Assembly (NCBI RefSeq): GCF_017875955.1
Contig: NZ_JAGINK010000001.1
Coordinates: 3,254,501 to 3,318,500 of the forward strand
Reading direction: 5' to 3'
Origin: Pseudomonas sp. BP8
GTDB taxonomy: Bacteria; Pseudomonadota; Gammaproteobacteria; Pseudomonadales; Pseudomonadaceae
Length of the DNA: 64,000 nucleotides
The position numbers were made by a program, and so were the translations under genes. Below are positions 1 to 10,873 of this stretch, piece by piece (position 1 is the stretch's first letter; each line of letters begins with the position of its first letter). Under the pieces are notes generated by a model. It had not been told where the DNA came from, made no database searches, and was given only the letters and a program-made list of their open reading frames with translations.

Positions 1-2
1 TG

Positions 3-1331
<1,329 letters not shown>

Positions 1332-1362
1332 CCCTAAGGCGGAGTCGGCTGGCCAGCTAGGT

Positions 1363-1653
1363 TCAAGGCTTGCTGCCGGTGCTGCCCTGGCTGCCGGTAC
1401 CTTCCGAGCCGGTGCCGTCCATGCCTGGCAGGTCACGGTTGTCGTTCTGCTCGGCGGGTGGGCTGTCCGGGTCATTGCCTTCGATACGCGGGTCGGTGTC
1501 GCGCGGCACCGGCGATTCGATGGGGTTCAGCGTGCTGTCGACACCCGGCTGAGGGGCCGGATTATGCGGGTCGTCTGGATGGGTAGTGCCGGTACCGACG
1601 GCCATTGCCAAGGGCGAGGCGAGCAGGGCGGCAAGCAGGAGGACTCGTTTCAT
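1363..1653 (-). CDS. Small secreted Pro/Gly/Asp-rich protein of unknown function
   Basis: This 96-residue protein starts with a clear Sec signal peptide (MKRVLLLAALLASPLAMA). The mature part is hydrophilic and low in complexity, rich in Pro, Gly, Asp, Thr and Ser, with no Cys and a repetitive GTGSEGTGSQGSTGS tail. That composition suggests a disordered periplasmic or extracellular peptide. No family was recognised. It lies convergent to the sigma-54 regulator and downstream of gntP, with a REP hairpin between it and gntP, so it probably has its own promoter. The signal peptide and the absence of a competing frame support it as real. Confidence 0.65.
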   Translation of the reverse strand: MKRVLLLAALLASPLAMAVGTGTTHPDDPHNPAPQPGVDSTLNPIESPVPRDTDPRIEGNDPDSPPAEQNDNRDLPGMDGTGSEGTGSQGSTGSKP

Positions 1654-1693
1654 GGGCAGGCTCCTTTGCGTAGAGATAATCGTAGGCCGTGGC

Positions 1694-1713
1694 CATCGCG
1701 GGGCAAGCCCCGC
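1694..1713. repeat. Single REP hairpin
   Basis: The core GCGGGGCAAGCCCCGC forms a perfect stem. It is of the same class as the REP pairs near 22.3, 38.5 and 46.5 kb and lies in the 133-bp gap between gntP and the small secreted gene. Confidence 0.7.
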
Positions 1714-1752
1714 AATAGCGCACTACTGCCATTACCTCACTTGGGCCATTGG

Positions 1753-1786
1753 CCGTTGATCAAGGTGCCATCACCCCGATCAACGG
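1753..1786 (-). terminator. Hairpin directly after gntP
   Basis: CCGTTGATC and GATCAACGG form a 9-bp stem around a 16-nt loop, starting one base past the gntP stop. No U-tract follows on the minus strand, so it may be a 3'-end stabilising hairpin or a weak terminator. Confidence 0.45.
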
Positions 1787-3139
1787 TCACACCACCTGCG
1801 CCAATAGCATGATGAAGATGATGCCAACCACCGAAAGAATGGTTTCCATCATGCTCCAGGTCTTGAACGTCTCGGCCACGGTCATGTTGAAGTACTGCTT
1901 GACCAGCCAGAAACCGGCATCGTTGACGTGCGACAGGATCAGCGATCCCGCACCAGTGGCCAGCACCAGCAGTTCACGGTTGACTCCCGGCACCATGTCG
2001 ATCACCGGTGCGACGATGCCGGCGCCGGTAATCGTGGCCACCGTCGCCGAGCCGGTGGCAATACGGATCACCGCCGCGACCAGCCAGGCCAGCATGATCG
2101 GCGAGATCTCGGCCTGCACCGCCATTTGCCCGATCACATTGCCCACACCGGTATCCACGAGCATTTGCTTGAAGCCGCCACCGGCACCCACAATCAGCAC
2201 GATCGCGGCGGTGGGCGCCAGGCTCTGGTCGAGCATCTTCATGATCTGCTGGCGGTTGAAGCCACGCGCCGAGCCGAAGGTGTAGAACGCCAACAGCAGG
2301 GCGGCGAGCAGGGCGGTGATCGGGTGGCCGATCAAGTCCATCCACTGACGGACGATGTGTTCTGCCGGCAGGACCACGTCAGCGAAGGTCTTCAGCAGCA
2401 TCAGCGCCACCGGCAGCAGCACCGTGAGCAGGGTCACGCTGAAGCTTGGCAGGTTGCGCTGGTCTGATTCGCGGGCAATCTGGTCCATCAGCTCTTGCGA
2501 CGGGTTGCCAGGGATATAGCGAGAGATGAAATTGCCGAACAGCGGCCCGGCGATCACCGCCGTGGGTAACGCCACCAGCAGGCCATAGAAGATGGTCTTG
2601 CCGATGTCGGCGTGAAAGATCCCGATCGCCAGCAGTGGGCCAGGATGCGGCGGCACCAGGCCGTGTACCACGGAGAGCCCGGCCAGCAGCGGGATGCCGA
2701 TCTTCACCAGCGACACGCCGGTGCGCCGGGCGACGATGAACACCAGCGGGATCAGCAGCACGAAGCCGATCTCGAAGAACAGCGGGATGCCGACCAGGAA
2801 CGCGGCAAACATCATCGCCCAGTGCACCTTCTGTTTACCAAAGGCGCGGATCAGCGTCTGGGCGATCTGGTCGGCACCGCCGGAGTCGGCCATCAGCTTG
2901 CCGAGCATGGTGCCCAGCGCAAGGACGATGCCGACAAAGCCGAGCACCCCGCCAAAGCCATCCTGGAACGACTTCATGACCTTGACCACGGGCATCCCCG
3001 AAGTCAGCCCGAGAAAGCCGGCGGCCAGGGTCAAGGCAACGAAGGGATGGACCTTGAAGTGGGTGATCAGCAGGATGAGGCCGATGATGGTCACCAGCGC
3101 ATCGAGTAGCAGGAAGGTATCAGTAGCCAGTCCGAACAT
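1787..3139 (-). CDS. gntP: Gluconate permease, GntP family
   Basis: This 450-residue inner-membrane protein is almost entirely hydrophobic with about 12 predicted spans. The length and sequence match the GntP/GntT gluconate:H+ symporter family; the central segment around LSVVHGLVPPHPGPL is characteristic. It imports gluconate for phosphorylation by the adjacent kinase. It is transcribed in the same direction as gnuK, but a terminator and an operator-like AGCGCT site separate them, so it probably has its own GntR-controlled promoter. The start at 3139 gives a conventional N-terminus. Confidence 0.95.
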   Translation of the reverse strand: MFGLATDTFLLLDALVTIIGLILLITHFKVHPFVALTLAAGFLGLTSGMPVVKVMKSFQDGFGGVLGFVGIVLALGTMLGKLMADSGGADQIAQTLIRAFGKQKVHWAMMFAAFLVGIPLFFEIGFVLLIPLVFIVARRTGVSLVKIGIPLLAGLSVVHGLVPPHPGPLLAIGIFHADIGKTIFYGLLVALPTAVIAGPLFGNFISRYIPGNPSQELMDQIARESDQRNLPSFSVTLLTVLLPVALMLLKTFADVVLPAEHIVRQWMDLIGHPITALLAALLLAFYTFGSARGFNRQQIMKMLDQSLAPTAAIVLIVGAGGGFKQMLVDTGVGNVIGQMAVQAEISPIMLAWLVAAVIRIATGSATVATITGAGIVAPVIDMVPGVNRELLVLATGAGSLILSHVNDAGFWLVKQYFNMTVAETFKTWSMMETILSVVGIIFIMLLAQVV

Positions 3140-3210
3140 GGGTCTTGAGCCTCGGTCTTGTCTTTTTTTTAGGCGTAGCTTTAGTGAACTTTAGACGCCG
3201 TCAGGCGTCG

Positions 3211-3224
3211 AGGTAGCGCTGTCT
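3211..3224. promoter_or_regulatory. Putative GntR operator upstream of gntP
   Basis: AGGTAGCGCTGTCT, centred on the palindrome AGCGCT, lies about 75 bp upstream of the gntP start. The same 13-base core recurs at 3809-3822 and, inverted, at 3938-3950. A CG-centred palindrome is typical of LacI-family operators. Assignment to GntR is inferred from location and recurrence. Confidence 0.65.
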
Positions 3225-3235
3225 TCGGTGAGCCG

Positions 3236-3258
3236 GAAAAACCGCCTGCTCAGGCGGT
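3236..3258 (-). terminator. Rho-independent terminator of gnuK
   Basis: On the minus strand ACCGCC and GGCGGT form a stem around TGAGCA, followed by TTTTT. The stem overlaps the gnuK stop codon and separates gnuK from gntP. Confidence 0.75.
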
Positions 3259-3789
3259 CCGCGCCAGGGTCCGCTCACCGCAGGGCTTTAACCAGTCATT
3301 GACGGTTTCAGCCAAGGCAGCCACGGGGCGGGTGGCATCCAGCGGCAAGGTCAGCGGTTCGCCGTGCGGCGGCTCAAGCGCGGCAAACTGGCTTTCGATC
3401 AGGCTGGCCGGCATGAAGTGGCCGGGGCGGGCGAGTACGCGTTTTTCGGCTTCGGCTGGGGTCAGCTCGAGAAACACGAAGCCAAGGTCGGGTACCGCAT
3501 GGCGCAGGGCATCGCGATAACGACGCTTGAGCGCCGAGCAGGTCAGGATCGGGCGTTCCCCCGACTTGAGCGTGGCCTGCAGTTCCTCACCAAGGAGAAT
3601 CAACCAGCCGGCACGATCATCGTCGTCCAATGGAACGCCAGCGCTCATCTTCTTGATGTTGGCGGCAGGGTGAAAAGCATCGCCTTCGATCAGACGGCCG
3701 CCGCTTCTGGCGGCAATAGCTGCGCCGATGCTGCTCTTGCCGCAGCCCGCCACACCCATTACCACAATCGCGGATAGGGGAGAGTTCAT
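3250..3789 (-). CDS. gnuK: Gluconokinase
   Basis: This 179-residue kinase phosphorylates gluconate to 6-phosphogluconate, feeding the Entner-Doudoroff pathway. A P-loop GVAGCGKSS near residues 11-19, the EGDAFH segment and the LDDDDRAGW segment are characteristic of the GntK family. The open frame extends 15 codons further upstream, but the ATG at 3789 is preferred: AGGAGGT sits at the right distance and the P-loop then falls at its usual place. It is divergent from gntR, and an operator-like site lies about 20 bp upstream of the start. Confidence 0.95.
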   Translation of the reverse strand: MNSPLSAIVVMGVAGCGKSSIGAAIAARSGGRLIEGDAFHPAANIKKMSAGVPLDDDDRAGWLILLGEELQATLKSGERPILTCSALKRRYRDALRHAVPDLGFVFLELTPAEAEKRVLARPGHFMPASLIESQFAALEPPHGEPLTLPLDATRPVAALAETVNDWLKPCGERTLARTA

Positions 3790-3808
3790 CAGTACCTCCT
3801 GCTGGGTA

Positions 3809-3822
3809 AGATAGCGCTGTCC
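3809..3822. promoter_or_regulatory. Putative GntR operator upstream of gnuK
   Basis: AGATAGCGCTGTCC shares TAGCGCTGTC with the site before gntP. It lies within what should be the gnuK promoter or leader, so binding would block transcription, as expected of a LacI-family repressor. Confidence 0.65.
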
Positions 3823-3937
3823 CGACTCTGGCAAAGAGTGATCGTGGCACCATCCTCCCGGATGTTATTAGTCTTGTCTCACGCAGTATGGCCGCTTGGC
3901 ACAGGGCTGCTACAAAGATTACATTGCCTGTGTCCTG

Positions 3938-3950
3938 GGACAGCGCTACC
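3938..3950. promoter_or_regulatory. Putative GntR operator upstream of gntR
   Basis: GGACAGCGCTACC is the reverse complement of GGTAGCGCTGTCC, the same core as the other two sites. It lies about 48 bp before the gntR start, suggesting autoregulation. Confidence 0.62.
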
Positions 3951-3997
3951 TTAGTGGCCGTTCCCCATTCTTGGCAAGTAGTAAAATTACAACACTC

Positions 3998-5017
3998 ATG
4001 TCTCGCACTGGCTCCCGCACTACTGGTCGTCCCACCCTGGCAGAAGTTTCCAGGCTCTCCGGCGTATCCCCCATTACCGCGTCGCGCGCCTTGCGCGGGG
4101 TAGCCACGGTTGCCCCTGAGTTGGTAGAGAAGGTCCTCGCGGCCGCTGCCAGCCTGGGCTACATCGCCAACCCCGCAGCCCGTGCCTTGGCCTCGGCACG
4201 CAGCCACTCGGTGGTGGTGTTGATCCCGTCGCTATCCAACCAACTGTTCATCGACACGCTTGAAGCCATCCACGAAGTCATGCGCCCACGCGGCCTCGAA
4301 GTGCTGATCGGCAACTATCACTACGATGTCGACGAAGAAGAAAACCTCATTCGCAACTACCTGGCGTATCAACCTTGTGGAATGTTGCTCACAGGTTTTG
4401 ATCGCACCGACGCCTCGCGGCAGTTGCTCAGTGCAGGCCGCGTACCCTGCGTGCACATGATGGAACTGGGCGGTGATGCTGAGGCGGTGTCGGTGGGCTT
4501 TTCCCAGCAACAAGCCGGTTATGCCGCCGCTCGTCACCTGATCGAGCGTGGCCGGCGCCACCTCGGGTTCATTGCCGCACAGCTCGATCCGCGGGTCATG
4601 CAGCGGGCACAGGGCTTTCGCCAGGCGTTGCTTGAGGCCGGCCTGCAGGCGCCGGAGCTGGAACAGCTCGCCTCGCAACCTTCTTCGATCGGCTTGGGCG
4701 GCGAGCTGTTCAGCCGTTTGATGGCGCAGGCGCCGCAGGTCGACGGGATTTTCTTCTGCAATGATGACCTCGCCCAAGGGGCAGTGCTGCAGGCTTTGCG
4801 CCAAGGCATCGAGGTACCGCAGCAGGTGGCGATGGTCGGCTTCAATGACTTGCCGGCGTCAGCGTACATGGTCCCGCCGTTGACCTCTATCCGCACGCCG
4901 CGGGCTGCCGTTGGTCGCGCAGCGGCACAGGCCTTGCTGGCAATGCTCGATGGCAAACGTGCGGCGGCGCAACAGCAGGACCTGGGCTTTGAGCTGGTGG
5001 TTCGGGAAAGTAGCTGA
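3998..5017 (+). CDS. gntR: LacI-family transcriptional regulator of gluconate genes
   Basis: This 339-residue protein has a LacI-type N-terminal helix-turn-helix (TLAEVSRLSGVSPITASRAL, about residues 13-32) and hinge. A periplasmic-binding-protein-like effector domain follows, ending in the usual PLTSIRTPRAAVGRAAAQALL region. Position next to gnuK and gntP identifies it as GntR, the repressor of gluconate uptake relieved by gluconate or 6-phosphogluconate. An upstream in-frame start would add 34 residues unlike the family, so the ATG at 3998 was chosen. Three AGCGCT-centred sites around these genes are its likely targets. Confidence 0.92.
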   Translation: MSRTGSRTTGRPTLAEVSRLSGVSPITASRALRGVATVAPELVEKVLAAAASLGYIANPAARALASARSHSVVVLIPSLSNQLFIDTLEAIHEVMRPRGLEVLIGNYHYDVDEEENLIRNYLAYQPCGMLLTGFDRTDASRQLLSAGRVPCVHMMELGGDAEAVSVGFSQQQAGYAAARHLIERGRRHLGFIAAQLDPRVMQRAQGFRQALLEAGLQAPELEQLASQPSSIGLGGELFSRLMAQAPQVDGIFFCNDDLAQGAVLQALRQGIEVPQQVAMVGFNDLPASAYMVPPLTSIRTPRAAVGRAAAQALLAMLDGKRAAAQQQDLGFELVVRESS

Positions 5018-5081
5018 AGCCTGGCGATACCGTCTGCGACCTTGACGCTAACCGCGGCGAAATAGCCTAGCTCTAAAGTGA

Positions 5082-5097
5082 TGGCAGATCGCTTGCA
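5082..5097 (+). promoter_or_regulatory. Candidate sigma-54 promoter of the chemoreceptor gene
   Basis: TGGCAGATCGCTTGCA keeps the GG and GC dinucleotides at the required 10-nt spacing and has a consensus TTGCA -12 element. The -24 element is imperfect (TGGCAGA). It lies 57 bp upstream of the start. No CCCC-N6-GGGG site was noticed nearby. Confidence 0.4.
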
Positions 5098-5153
5098 TGG
5101 CGCCAGCGGCGATCTATGCTCTGGGCATCCCGTGCATAAAGGAGCCCGGCGTC

Positions 5154-6473
5154 ATGTTCGATTACCATCGCAAGTCCGACCTCGTCGAGATTCAGCGCTG
5201 CCGCCAGGAATTGGCGGAAATGGAGGCGAAGTTGGCGGCGATCAGTCGCTCCATGGCGATGATCGAATTCTCCCACGATGGCACCATCCTCTGTGCCAAC
5301 GACAACTTTTGCAGCGCCATGGGCTATAGCGCGGACGAGATCCGCGGCAAGCACCACCGCCTGTTTTGTGAGCCGGATTACGTCAAGAGCGCCGAATACC
5401 AGCAGTTGTGGCGCGAGCTGGGTCAGGGCAAGGCGATCAGCGGTACGTTCGAGCGGATCGACAAGGCGGGCCGTGAAGTCTGGCTGGAGGCCAGCTACAT
5501 GCCGGTGCTCAATGACCAGCAGCAGGTCACCAGCGTGATCAAGGTCGCTTCCGATATCACTCGGCGGATAAATCACGAGCACGAGAGCGAGAGCCTGCTT
5601 AACGCTATTGGTCGCTCCATGGCCGTCATCGAATTCACGCCTCAGGGACGGGTGATCACGGCCAATCAGAACTTCCTCGCTACCATGGGCTACCGCCTGG
5701 AGGAGGTGGTCGACCGCCATCATGGCTTGTTCTGCCAGGCGCATGAGCGCGAGTCCGCCGAGTACCGCGAGTTCTGGTTGTCACTCAACCGTGGCGAATA
5801 CCATTCGCACCGCTTCGAGCGGATCAACAAGCAGGGGCAGCTGGTTTATCTGGAGGCCTCCTACAACCCGATCTTCGACAGCAAGGGCCGCCTGTACAAG
5901 GTGGTCAAGTTCGCCAGCGATATCACTGCCCAGGTCAGTACCCAGCAGAGTGCCGCTGAAGCGGCTCACGCAAGCTCGGTGCAGACCGACGCCTGTGCGC
6001 GCAAAGGCAGTCAAGTGGTGCAGCAGACCGTGCAGGTCATCGAGCAGATCTCCCAGGAGCTTAACGATGCGGCACGCAACATCGACGCCGTCAGCAAGCA
6101 GTCGGAAATCATCGGCAAGATCGTCCTGACCATCCGCGGCATTGCCGACCAGACCAACTTGCTCGCGCTCAATGCCGCGATCGAGGCCGCCCGCGCCGGC
6201 GAGCACGGCCGAGGGTTCGCGGTGGTGGCCGATGAAGTGCGCAACCTGGCTGCGCGTACCAGCAAGGCCACCCTGGAAATCGTCGATGTGGTGCGCCAGA
6301 ACCATGACCTGTCGCTGAACGCCGTGGCCAGCATGCAGTCCAGCCTGTCGCACACGGGCCGAGGTGTGGAGCTGGCAAATGAGGCCGGCACGGTGATCAT
6401 GGAGATTCAGCAAGGTTCGCGGCATGTAGTCGATGCGATCAGCCAGATCAGCTCGACGCTGCAATTGCACTGA
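5154..6473 (+). CDS. Soluble PAS-PAS chemoreceptor, BdlA-like
   Basis: This 439-residue protein has no transmembrane segment. Two similar PAS domains (about residues 20-135 and 140-255, each with an MGYxxxE...HHxLFC signature and an EASYxP...K.ASDIT ending) precede a methyl-accepting signalling domain. The conserved hairpin tip is intact ([38 protein letters not shown] split over residues about 325-362). The architecture matches P. aeruginosa BdlA/McpS-type cytoplasmic receptors, which sense internal redox or ligand cues; BdlA controls biofilm dispersal. The ATG at 5154 with AAGGAG upstream was chosen. The 3' end overlaps the convergent kinase gene by 26 bp. Confidence 0.88.
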   Translation: MFDYHRKSDLVEIQRCRQELAEMEAKLAAISRSMAMIEFSHDGTILCANDNFCSAMGYSADEIRGKHHRLFCEPDYVKSAEYQQLWRELGQGKAISGTFERIDKAGREVWLEASYMPVLNDQQQVTSVIKVASDITRRINHEHESESLLNAIGRSMAVIEFTPQGRVITANQNFLATMGYRLEEVVDRHHGLFCQAHERESAEYREFWLSLNRGEYHSHRFERINKQGQLVYLEASYNPIFDSKGRLYKVVKFASDITAQVSTQQSAAEAAHASSVQTDACARKGSQVVQQTVQVIEQISQELNDAARNIDAVSKQSEIIGKIVLTIRGIADQTNLLALNAAIEAARAGEHGRGFAVVADEVRNLAARTSKATLEIVDVVRQNHDLSLNAVASMQSSLSHTGRGVELANEAGTVIMEIQQGSRHVVDAISQISSTLQLH

Positions 6474-9400
6474 GGCCGTCGTGCAGCTCGCGCAGCAGGG
6501 TTTGCAGGCTCGCCTCCAGACGCTGTAGGGCGGCGCTGCTCGACTGATGTTCAGCCACCGCCCGCTCAACCGCCTCGCAGTCACGTACGACGCCCCTGAC
6601 CTTGAGCATCTTGGCACCGCCCTTGATGCGATGGGTGAGGGCGCGTACGGCGTTGTCTTCGGGGCTCTGGCCGAGAGCGCGCAAAGCGTTGAGGTCTTCG
6701 CTCGCGCTCTGCGCCAACTGCTCCAGCAGGCGCTTGATGAGTTTTTCGTCGTCCTGGGTCAGGTGGCGCAGTTCGTTCAGGTCGAAGCCGCTCGGCGTGG
6801 CCTCGGTGGCTGCCTTGAACTGGGGCTCCAGCGGCAGGTGCGCTTGCAGCATGCGCAAGCCGATCGGCTTGAACAGGCAGTCGTCCATGCCGCTGGCCAG
6901 GCAGCGGTCGCGTTCTTCAGCCTGGGCATTGGCGGTGACCCCGAGGATCCGGCAGGCGGGCCGCCCGTTGGCCTGCTCGAGGGCGCGAATCCGTTGGCTG
7001 AGTTCATGGCCGTCCATCACCGGCATGCTGCAGTCGGTGATCAGCAGATCAAACTGGCCGGCTTGCCACAGGGTCAGGGCGATCTGGCCGTTGGCGGCCA
7101 GGGTAACCCGGTGGCCGAGGGTGTTCAGCTGCTTTTCCAGGAGCAGCAGGTTGGCCGGGTAGTCGTCGACGGCAAGCACGTTCAACGGGCCGCGTGAGCG
7201 CGGTTGGGCCGCCTGCTCGGGTTCGATCTGCGCCGGCGCCGCGCATGACATCAAGGGCAGGTCGACCTGCACCTGGGTACCGACGCCTTCGACGCTGTGC
7301 AGTTGCAGCGTACCGCCCATCAGCTCGGCCAGGGTGCGGCTGATCACCAGGCCCAGCCCGGCGCCCTGGCGTGCCCGTGGGCCGTCGACCTGGGCAAAGG
7401 CATTGAACAGTTGCACCTGATTGGCAGGGCTGATGCCAATGCCGCTGTCCTGCACGCGTAACCTGACCTCAAGCCCGTCACCCTGTGGCTGTGGCGTCAC
7501 TACCAGGCTGACAACCACCTCGCCGCGCTCGGTGAACTTGATCGCGTTGCTCAACAGGTTTGACAGCACCTGCTTGAGCCGCAAGGGGTCGGCCAGGGTC
7601 CACGCCGTCCCCTCGGGCAGCTCGGCGCGCAGTTGCAGGCCCTTGCTGCGGGCATTGCCCTGGAAGACGCGGAGGGTCGCGCGTACCAGCTCGAGCAGAT
7701 CAGTCGGCACCGGTTGCAGGGTCATATGGCCCGATTCGATGCGCGAAATATCGAGAATGTCACCGATCAGCTCGAGCAGGCCGATTGCCGAGTCATGTGC
7801 AGTTTGCAGGGTGCGTGGGTCGCTGCGACCGCTACCGCCATCCGCCAGGGCCAGCTCGAGCAGACCGATCACTGCATTCATCGGCGTTCGAATTTCATGG
7901 CTCATGGTGGCCAGGAAGGTGCTCTTGGCCTGGCTGGCCTGTTCTGCGTCTTCCTTGGCCTGGCGCAATTGCTCGAGCAGACCGCGACTCAATAGCAGCT
8001 GGGCCTGCAGAGCGCGCTGGGCCTCGGTGCGCTGCTGGATCAGCGTGCGCAGGTAGCTGTTCCAGAACACCACACCGGCGAGCAATATCCCGGCCAGCAC
8101 CAGTACCTGCAAGACCAGGTTGCGGTAGTTGCGCCAGGGGCTGTCGCTGACCACGGTGCTGCTGCGCCAGCGGTTGACCAATTGGTCGAGTTCCTCGGGG
8201 GGAATGCTCAGCAGCGCCTTGTCGAGAATGGCATGCAGCTCGGGCTGGTCAGGGGCGATGGCGAAGGCCGCCATCGCCGGCTCCTCGCCAAACAGGCCGG
8301 CAATCTGCAAGGTGTTGGGGAACACGTGGTTGAGATAATAACTGGCGTTGATGTGGCTGCTCAGGGCCACATCGGCCTTGCCGTTGACCACGGCTTCCAT
8401 CATGCCCAGCGGCGAGTCGACATCGATAAGCTTCGCTCGCGGGTGCTGCTGTTGCAGTTCGGCACGCAGTGGCGAGTCGCGCAGCACGGCGATGCGGCCG
8501 CTGTCGAGCAGCGTCCGCGCGGTACTTGCCGGTCTGTCGCTGCGGGTCACCATGACCCGGGGGCTGACCAGGTAAGGGCGGCTGTAGCGCAGCCGTGCGG
8601 CACGCTCAGGGCCATAGCCGATAGCGCCAATCATCTGCGCCTCGCCGCGGGCCAGTTGATCGACCATGGCGTGCACGGCGTCAACCTCGTTGATCTGGAA
8701 ATCAAGCCCGGTGCGCAGGCTGATCTGTTTGAGCAGGTCGAAGGTCACGCCGCTCGGCCGTTGTTCGGCATCATTGAAGGTCAAGGGTGCGAGCGAGGGC
8801 GTCACCAGCACCCGGACCTTGGGGTTGTGCTCGATCCACTGCTGCTCGGCCGGGGTCAGCGCGGCCACTCGGCGCTCCAGCAGCAGACTGGTATTGCCGC
8901 TGCTCCAGCGCCGCAGGATGTTCAGCCGTTCGCTGTCGGTAATTTTCGCCAGGGCCTTGTTCATCAGGCGCAGCAGCTGTGGATTGTCACGCGTCAGGGC
9001 AAAGGCGAAGGTGCCGCTGGCCAGTGGCGAGAAGTGGTCGATCCTGACCAGTCCCTGATAGCTCTTGCCAATCAGGTAGTCGGTACTGATCGCATCGCCC
9101 AGGTACACGTCGGCTTCACCCAGGGCCACGGCGGATAGCGCCGCCAGGGTCGAGCGCAGGAGAATCAGTTGTGCCTGCGGGTACTGCGCGCGGACCATCT
9201 CGGCCGGCAGGTAGTGATCGACCATGACCAGACGCAGCCCGGCCAGGTCGTCGATCTGTCGCAGGGGTCGCGCTTGGGCGCTGACGATCACCGGTAGATC
9301 ATCGGCGTATGGCTGGCTGAGGGTAAGTTGAGCGTCTGCAGCCTCGAACGCATTAGAGCTGCCGAGCAGGTCGATCTGGCCTGCATGCAAAGCGGCAATG

Positions 9401-9720
9401 GCCTCCTCGCGGCTGGCAAAACGCTGCACCTGCACGGGCAGGCCCAACTGTTCGGCGATCAGTCCGGCATAGTCGGCGCTCAGGCCTTCGTAGTCGGCCT
9501 GGCTGATATTGATTTCGAAGGGTGGGTAATCGGGGCGTGAGCTGCCCAGGATCAGCACCTTGCGCTGATCCAGCCATCGGCGGTCTTCGGGGTCGAGGCG
9601 CAGCGGCGCGGCGGCGCTGGTCGAGCGCGCGAGCAACTGGCGGACTTCGCTGTCGGCGAGCGTGGGTGCAGCCGCGCCGAGCAGTGAGACCAGCACCAGG
9701 GTCGAAAGAACGCCTTTCAT
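6448..9720 (-). CDS. BvgS/EvgS-type hybrid sensor histidine kinase
   Basis: The 1090-residue protein has, in order: a signal peptide, two tandem periplasmic solute-binding (SBP_bac_3) domains (about 50-275 and 295-525), one membrane span near 535-555 and a short coiled coil. Then come HisKA ([11 protein letters not shown], His near 608), HATPase (about 715-825), a receiver with Asp near 896 ([13 protein letters not shown]) and an Hpt domain with His near 1030 ([11 protein letters not shown]). This is the complete BvgS phosphorelay, without the BvgS cytoplasmic PAS domain. The start lies 10 bp after the LuxR-type regulator gene, its likely partner. The periplasmic ligand is unknown. Confidence 0.95.
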   Translation of the reverse strand: MKGVLSTLVLVSLLGAAAPTLADSEVRQLLARSTSAAAPLRLDPEDRRWLDQRKVLILGSSRPDYPPFEINISQADYEGLSADYAGLIAEQLGLPVQVQRFASREEAIAALHAGQIDLLGSSNAFEAADAQLTLSQPYADDLPVIVSAQARPLRQIDDLAGLRLVMVDHYLPAEMVRAQYPQAQLILLRSTLAALSAVALGEADVYLGDAISTDYLIGKSYQGLVRIDHFSPLASGTFAFALTRDNPQLLRLMNKALAKITDSERLNILRRWSSGNTSLLLERRVAALTPAEQQWIEHNPKVRVLVTPSLAPLTFNDAEQRPSGVTFDLLKQISLRTGLDFQINEVDAVHAMVDQLARGEAQMIGAIGYGPERAARLRYSRPYLVSPRVMVTRSDRPASTARTLLDSGRIAVLRDSPLRAELQQQHPRAKLIDVDSPLGMMEAVVNGKADVALSSHINASYYLNHVFPNTLQIAGLFGEEPAMAAFAIAPDQPELHAILDKALLSIPPEELDQLVNRWRSSTVVSDSPWRNYRNLVLQVLVLAGILLAGVVFWNSYLRTLIQQRTEAQRALQAQLLLSRGLLEQLRQAKEDAEQASQAKSTFLATMSHEIRTPMNAVIGLLELALADGGSGRSDPRTLQTAHDSAIGLLELIGDILDISRIESGHMTLQPVPTDLLELVRATLRVFQGNARSKGLQLRAELPEGTAWTLADPLRLKQVLSNLLSNAIKFTERGEVVVSLVVTPQPQGDGLEVRLRVQDSGIGISPANQVQLFNAFAQVDGPRARQGAGLGLVISRTLAELMGGTLQLHSVEGVGTQVQVDLPLMSCAAPAQIEPEQAAQPRSRGPLNVLAVDDYPANLLLLEKQLNTLGHRVTLAANGQIALTLWQAGQFDLLITDCSMPVMDGHELSQRIRALEQANGRPACRILGVTANAQAEERDRCLASGMDDCLFKPIGLRMLQAHLPLEPQFKAATEATPSGFDLNELRHLTQDDEKLIKRLLEQLAQSASEDLNALRALGQSPEDNAVRALTHRIKGGAKMLKVRGVVRDCEAVERAVAEHQSSSAALQRLEASLQTLLRELHDGLSAIAASS

Positions 9721-9730
9721 GGCTCGGGCG

Positions 9731-10345
9731 TCAGTTGACGTTATTGCGCTTGGCCAGGTCGACCATCTCTACCAACGACTCGGACTTGAGCTTGTCCATT
9801 ATCCGCCCGCGATAGGTGCTGATGGTCTTGGCGCTGAGGTTCATCCGTTCGCCGATGGATTTGTTGTTTTCACCGCGGGTCAGCCGACGCAGTACCTCCA
9901 TTTCGCGGTTGGACAGGCTGCCCAGGCGCACGTTCTCGGTTTCCAGCGAATTGCTGTTGACCGACATCTGCGGAAACGTCGAGTACCCCTTGACCAGCGC
10001 CTTGAGGGCGAACACGACCGCATCGAGGTCTTCGTCCTTGTTGACGAACGCAGCGATACCGGCATCCAGGCAACGGCGTACATAGAGGTCGGCGGGTTGG
10101 CCGGTGAGGACCATGATCTTCGGTGCCGGCTCCAGCAGTTGCAGGCGCTTGATCACCTCCATGCCATCCAGGCCTGGCAGGCCTATGTCGAGGATCACTA
10201 CCTGGGGGGCCAGCGTGCGGGCCATCTGCACCGCCTCGATGCCGTTGCTGGCTTCGCCGATCACCTGGAAGCGTTCGCGCTCCAGCAGCATGCGCACCGC
10301 CATGCGTACGGTAGGGTGGTCATCGACCATGAGCACGGTTGTCAT
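9731..10345 (-). CDS. LuxR/NarL-type response regulator (BvgA/EvgA-like)
   Basis: The 204-residue protein has a receiver domain (DD at residues 8-9, phospho-Asp near 53 in [13 protein letters not shown], and Lys in VNKDEDLD) and a C-terminal LuxR helix-turn-helix ([21 protein letters not shown]). It is the first gene of a two-gene operon with the hybrid kinase and should receive phosphate from its Hpt domain. GGAGTT precedes the ATG. The pairing resembles BvgA/BvgS and EvgA/EvgS; the target genes are not visible in the window. Confidence 0.94.
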   Translation of the reverse strand: MTTVLMVDDHPTVRMAVRMLLERERFQVIGEASNGIEAVQMARTLAPQVVILDIGLPGLDGMEVIKRLQLLEPAPKIMVLTGQPADLYVRRCLDAGIAAFVNKDEDLDAVVFALKALVKGYSTFPQMSVNSNSLETENVRLGSLSNREMEVLRRLTRGENNKSIGERMNLSAKTISTYRGRIMDKLKSESLVEMVDLAKRNNVN

Positions 10346-10564
10346 TGGTAACTCCTGTCGGAAAAAGGGTCCGTTTCCCGAATCACCCTGGAACTCGTCT
10401 GTAGGGTTTGCCGGACAGCGCGCAAGATACGTCGATTAACGACACTTGGTAATGGCGAGTATAAACGTGTTGAATTAACACGGAGGTTCTGTTGAAAAGC
10501 CTTACAAAATTAGAGGCCGGGGTGTAGGACGCGGCAGGCGCTAATGGCCTGCCGGGAAGCAGGC

Positions 10565-10807
10565 TCAGGTGCAGGCGGGGTGATCTTTCAACGTGCGTTG
10601 GGTGACGGCGGGGTTATTGGCCAAGGCCTTGCCCACGCGCGTTGGTCGTGGCTGCAATTGCCCTGCACAGTTTGGGCAATGCCCTTGCAGACGCTGCTCG
10701 GCACAGGGACGGCAGAAGGTGCATTCAAACGAGCAGATCAGCGCGTCCGGACTGTCAGCGGGCAAGTCGGTATCGCAGCATTCGCAATTGGGGCGTAGTT
10801 CCAGCAT
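10565..10807 (-). CDS. DUF1272 zinc-ribbon protein
   Basis: This 80-residue protein has dense paired cysteines (CECCDTDLP, ICSFECTFCRPCAE, CPNCAGQL) that should bind one or two zinc ions. The whole sequence fits the DUF1272 family of small cytoplasmic proteins common in Pseudomonas, whose function is unknown. It lies 66 bp downstream of cobM on the same strand but is not known as a cobalamin gene. The C-terminal 30 residues are outside the Cys module. Confidence 0.85.
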   Translation of the reverse strand: MLELRPNCECCDTDLPADSPDALICSFECTFCRPCAEQRLQGHCPNCAGQLQPRPTRVGKALANNPAVTQRTLKDHPACT

Positions 10808-10873
10808 GGGGGATGACTCCGATTCGCGAGAAGGTCAGCGGAGTCTGCTCTGCACAAGGTGTGCTGGCAATAG

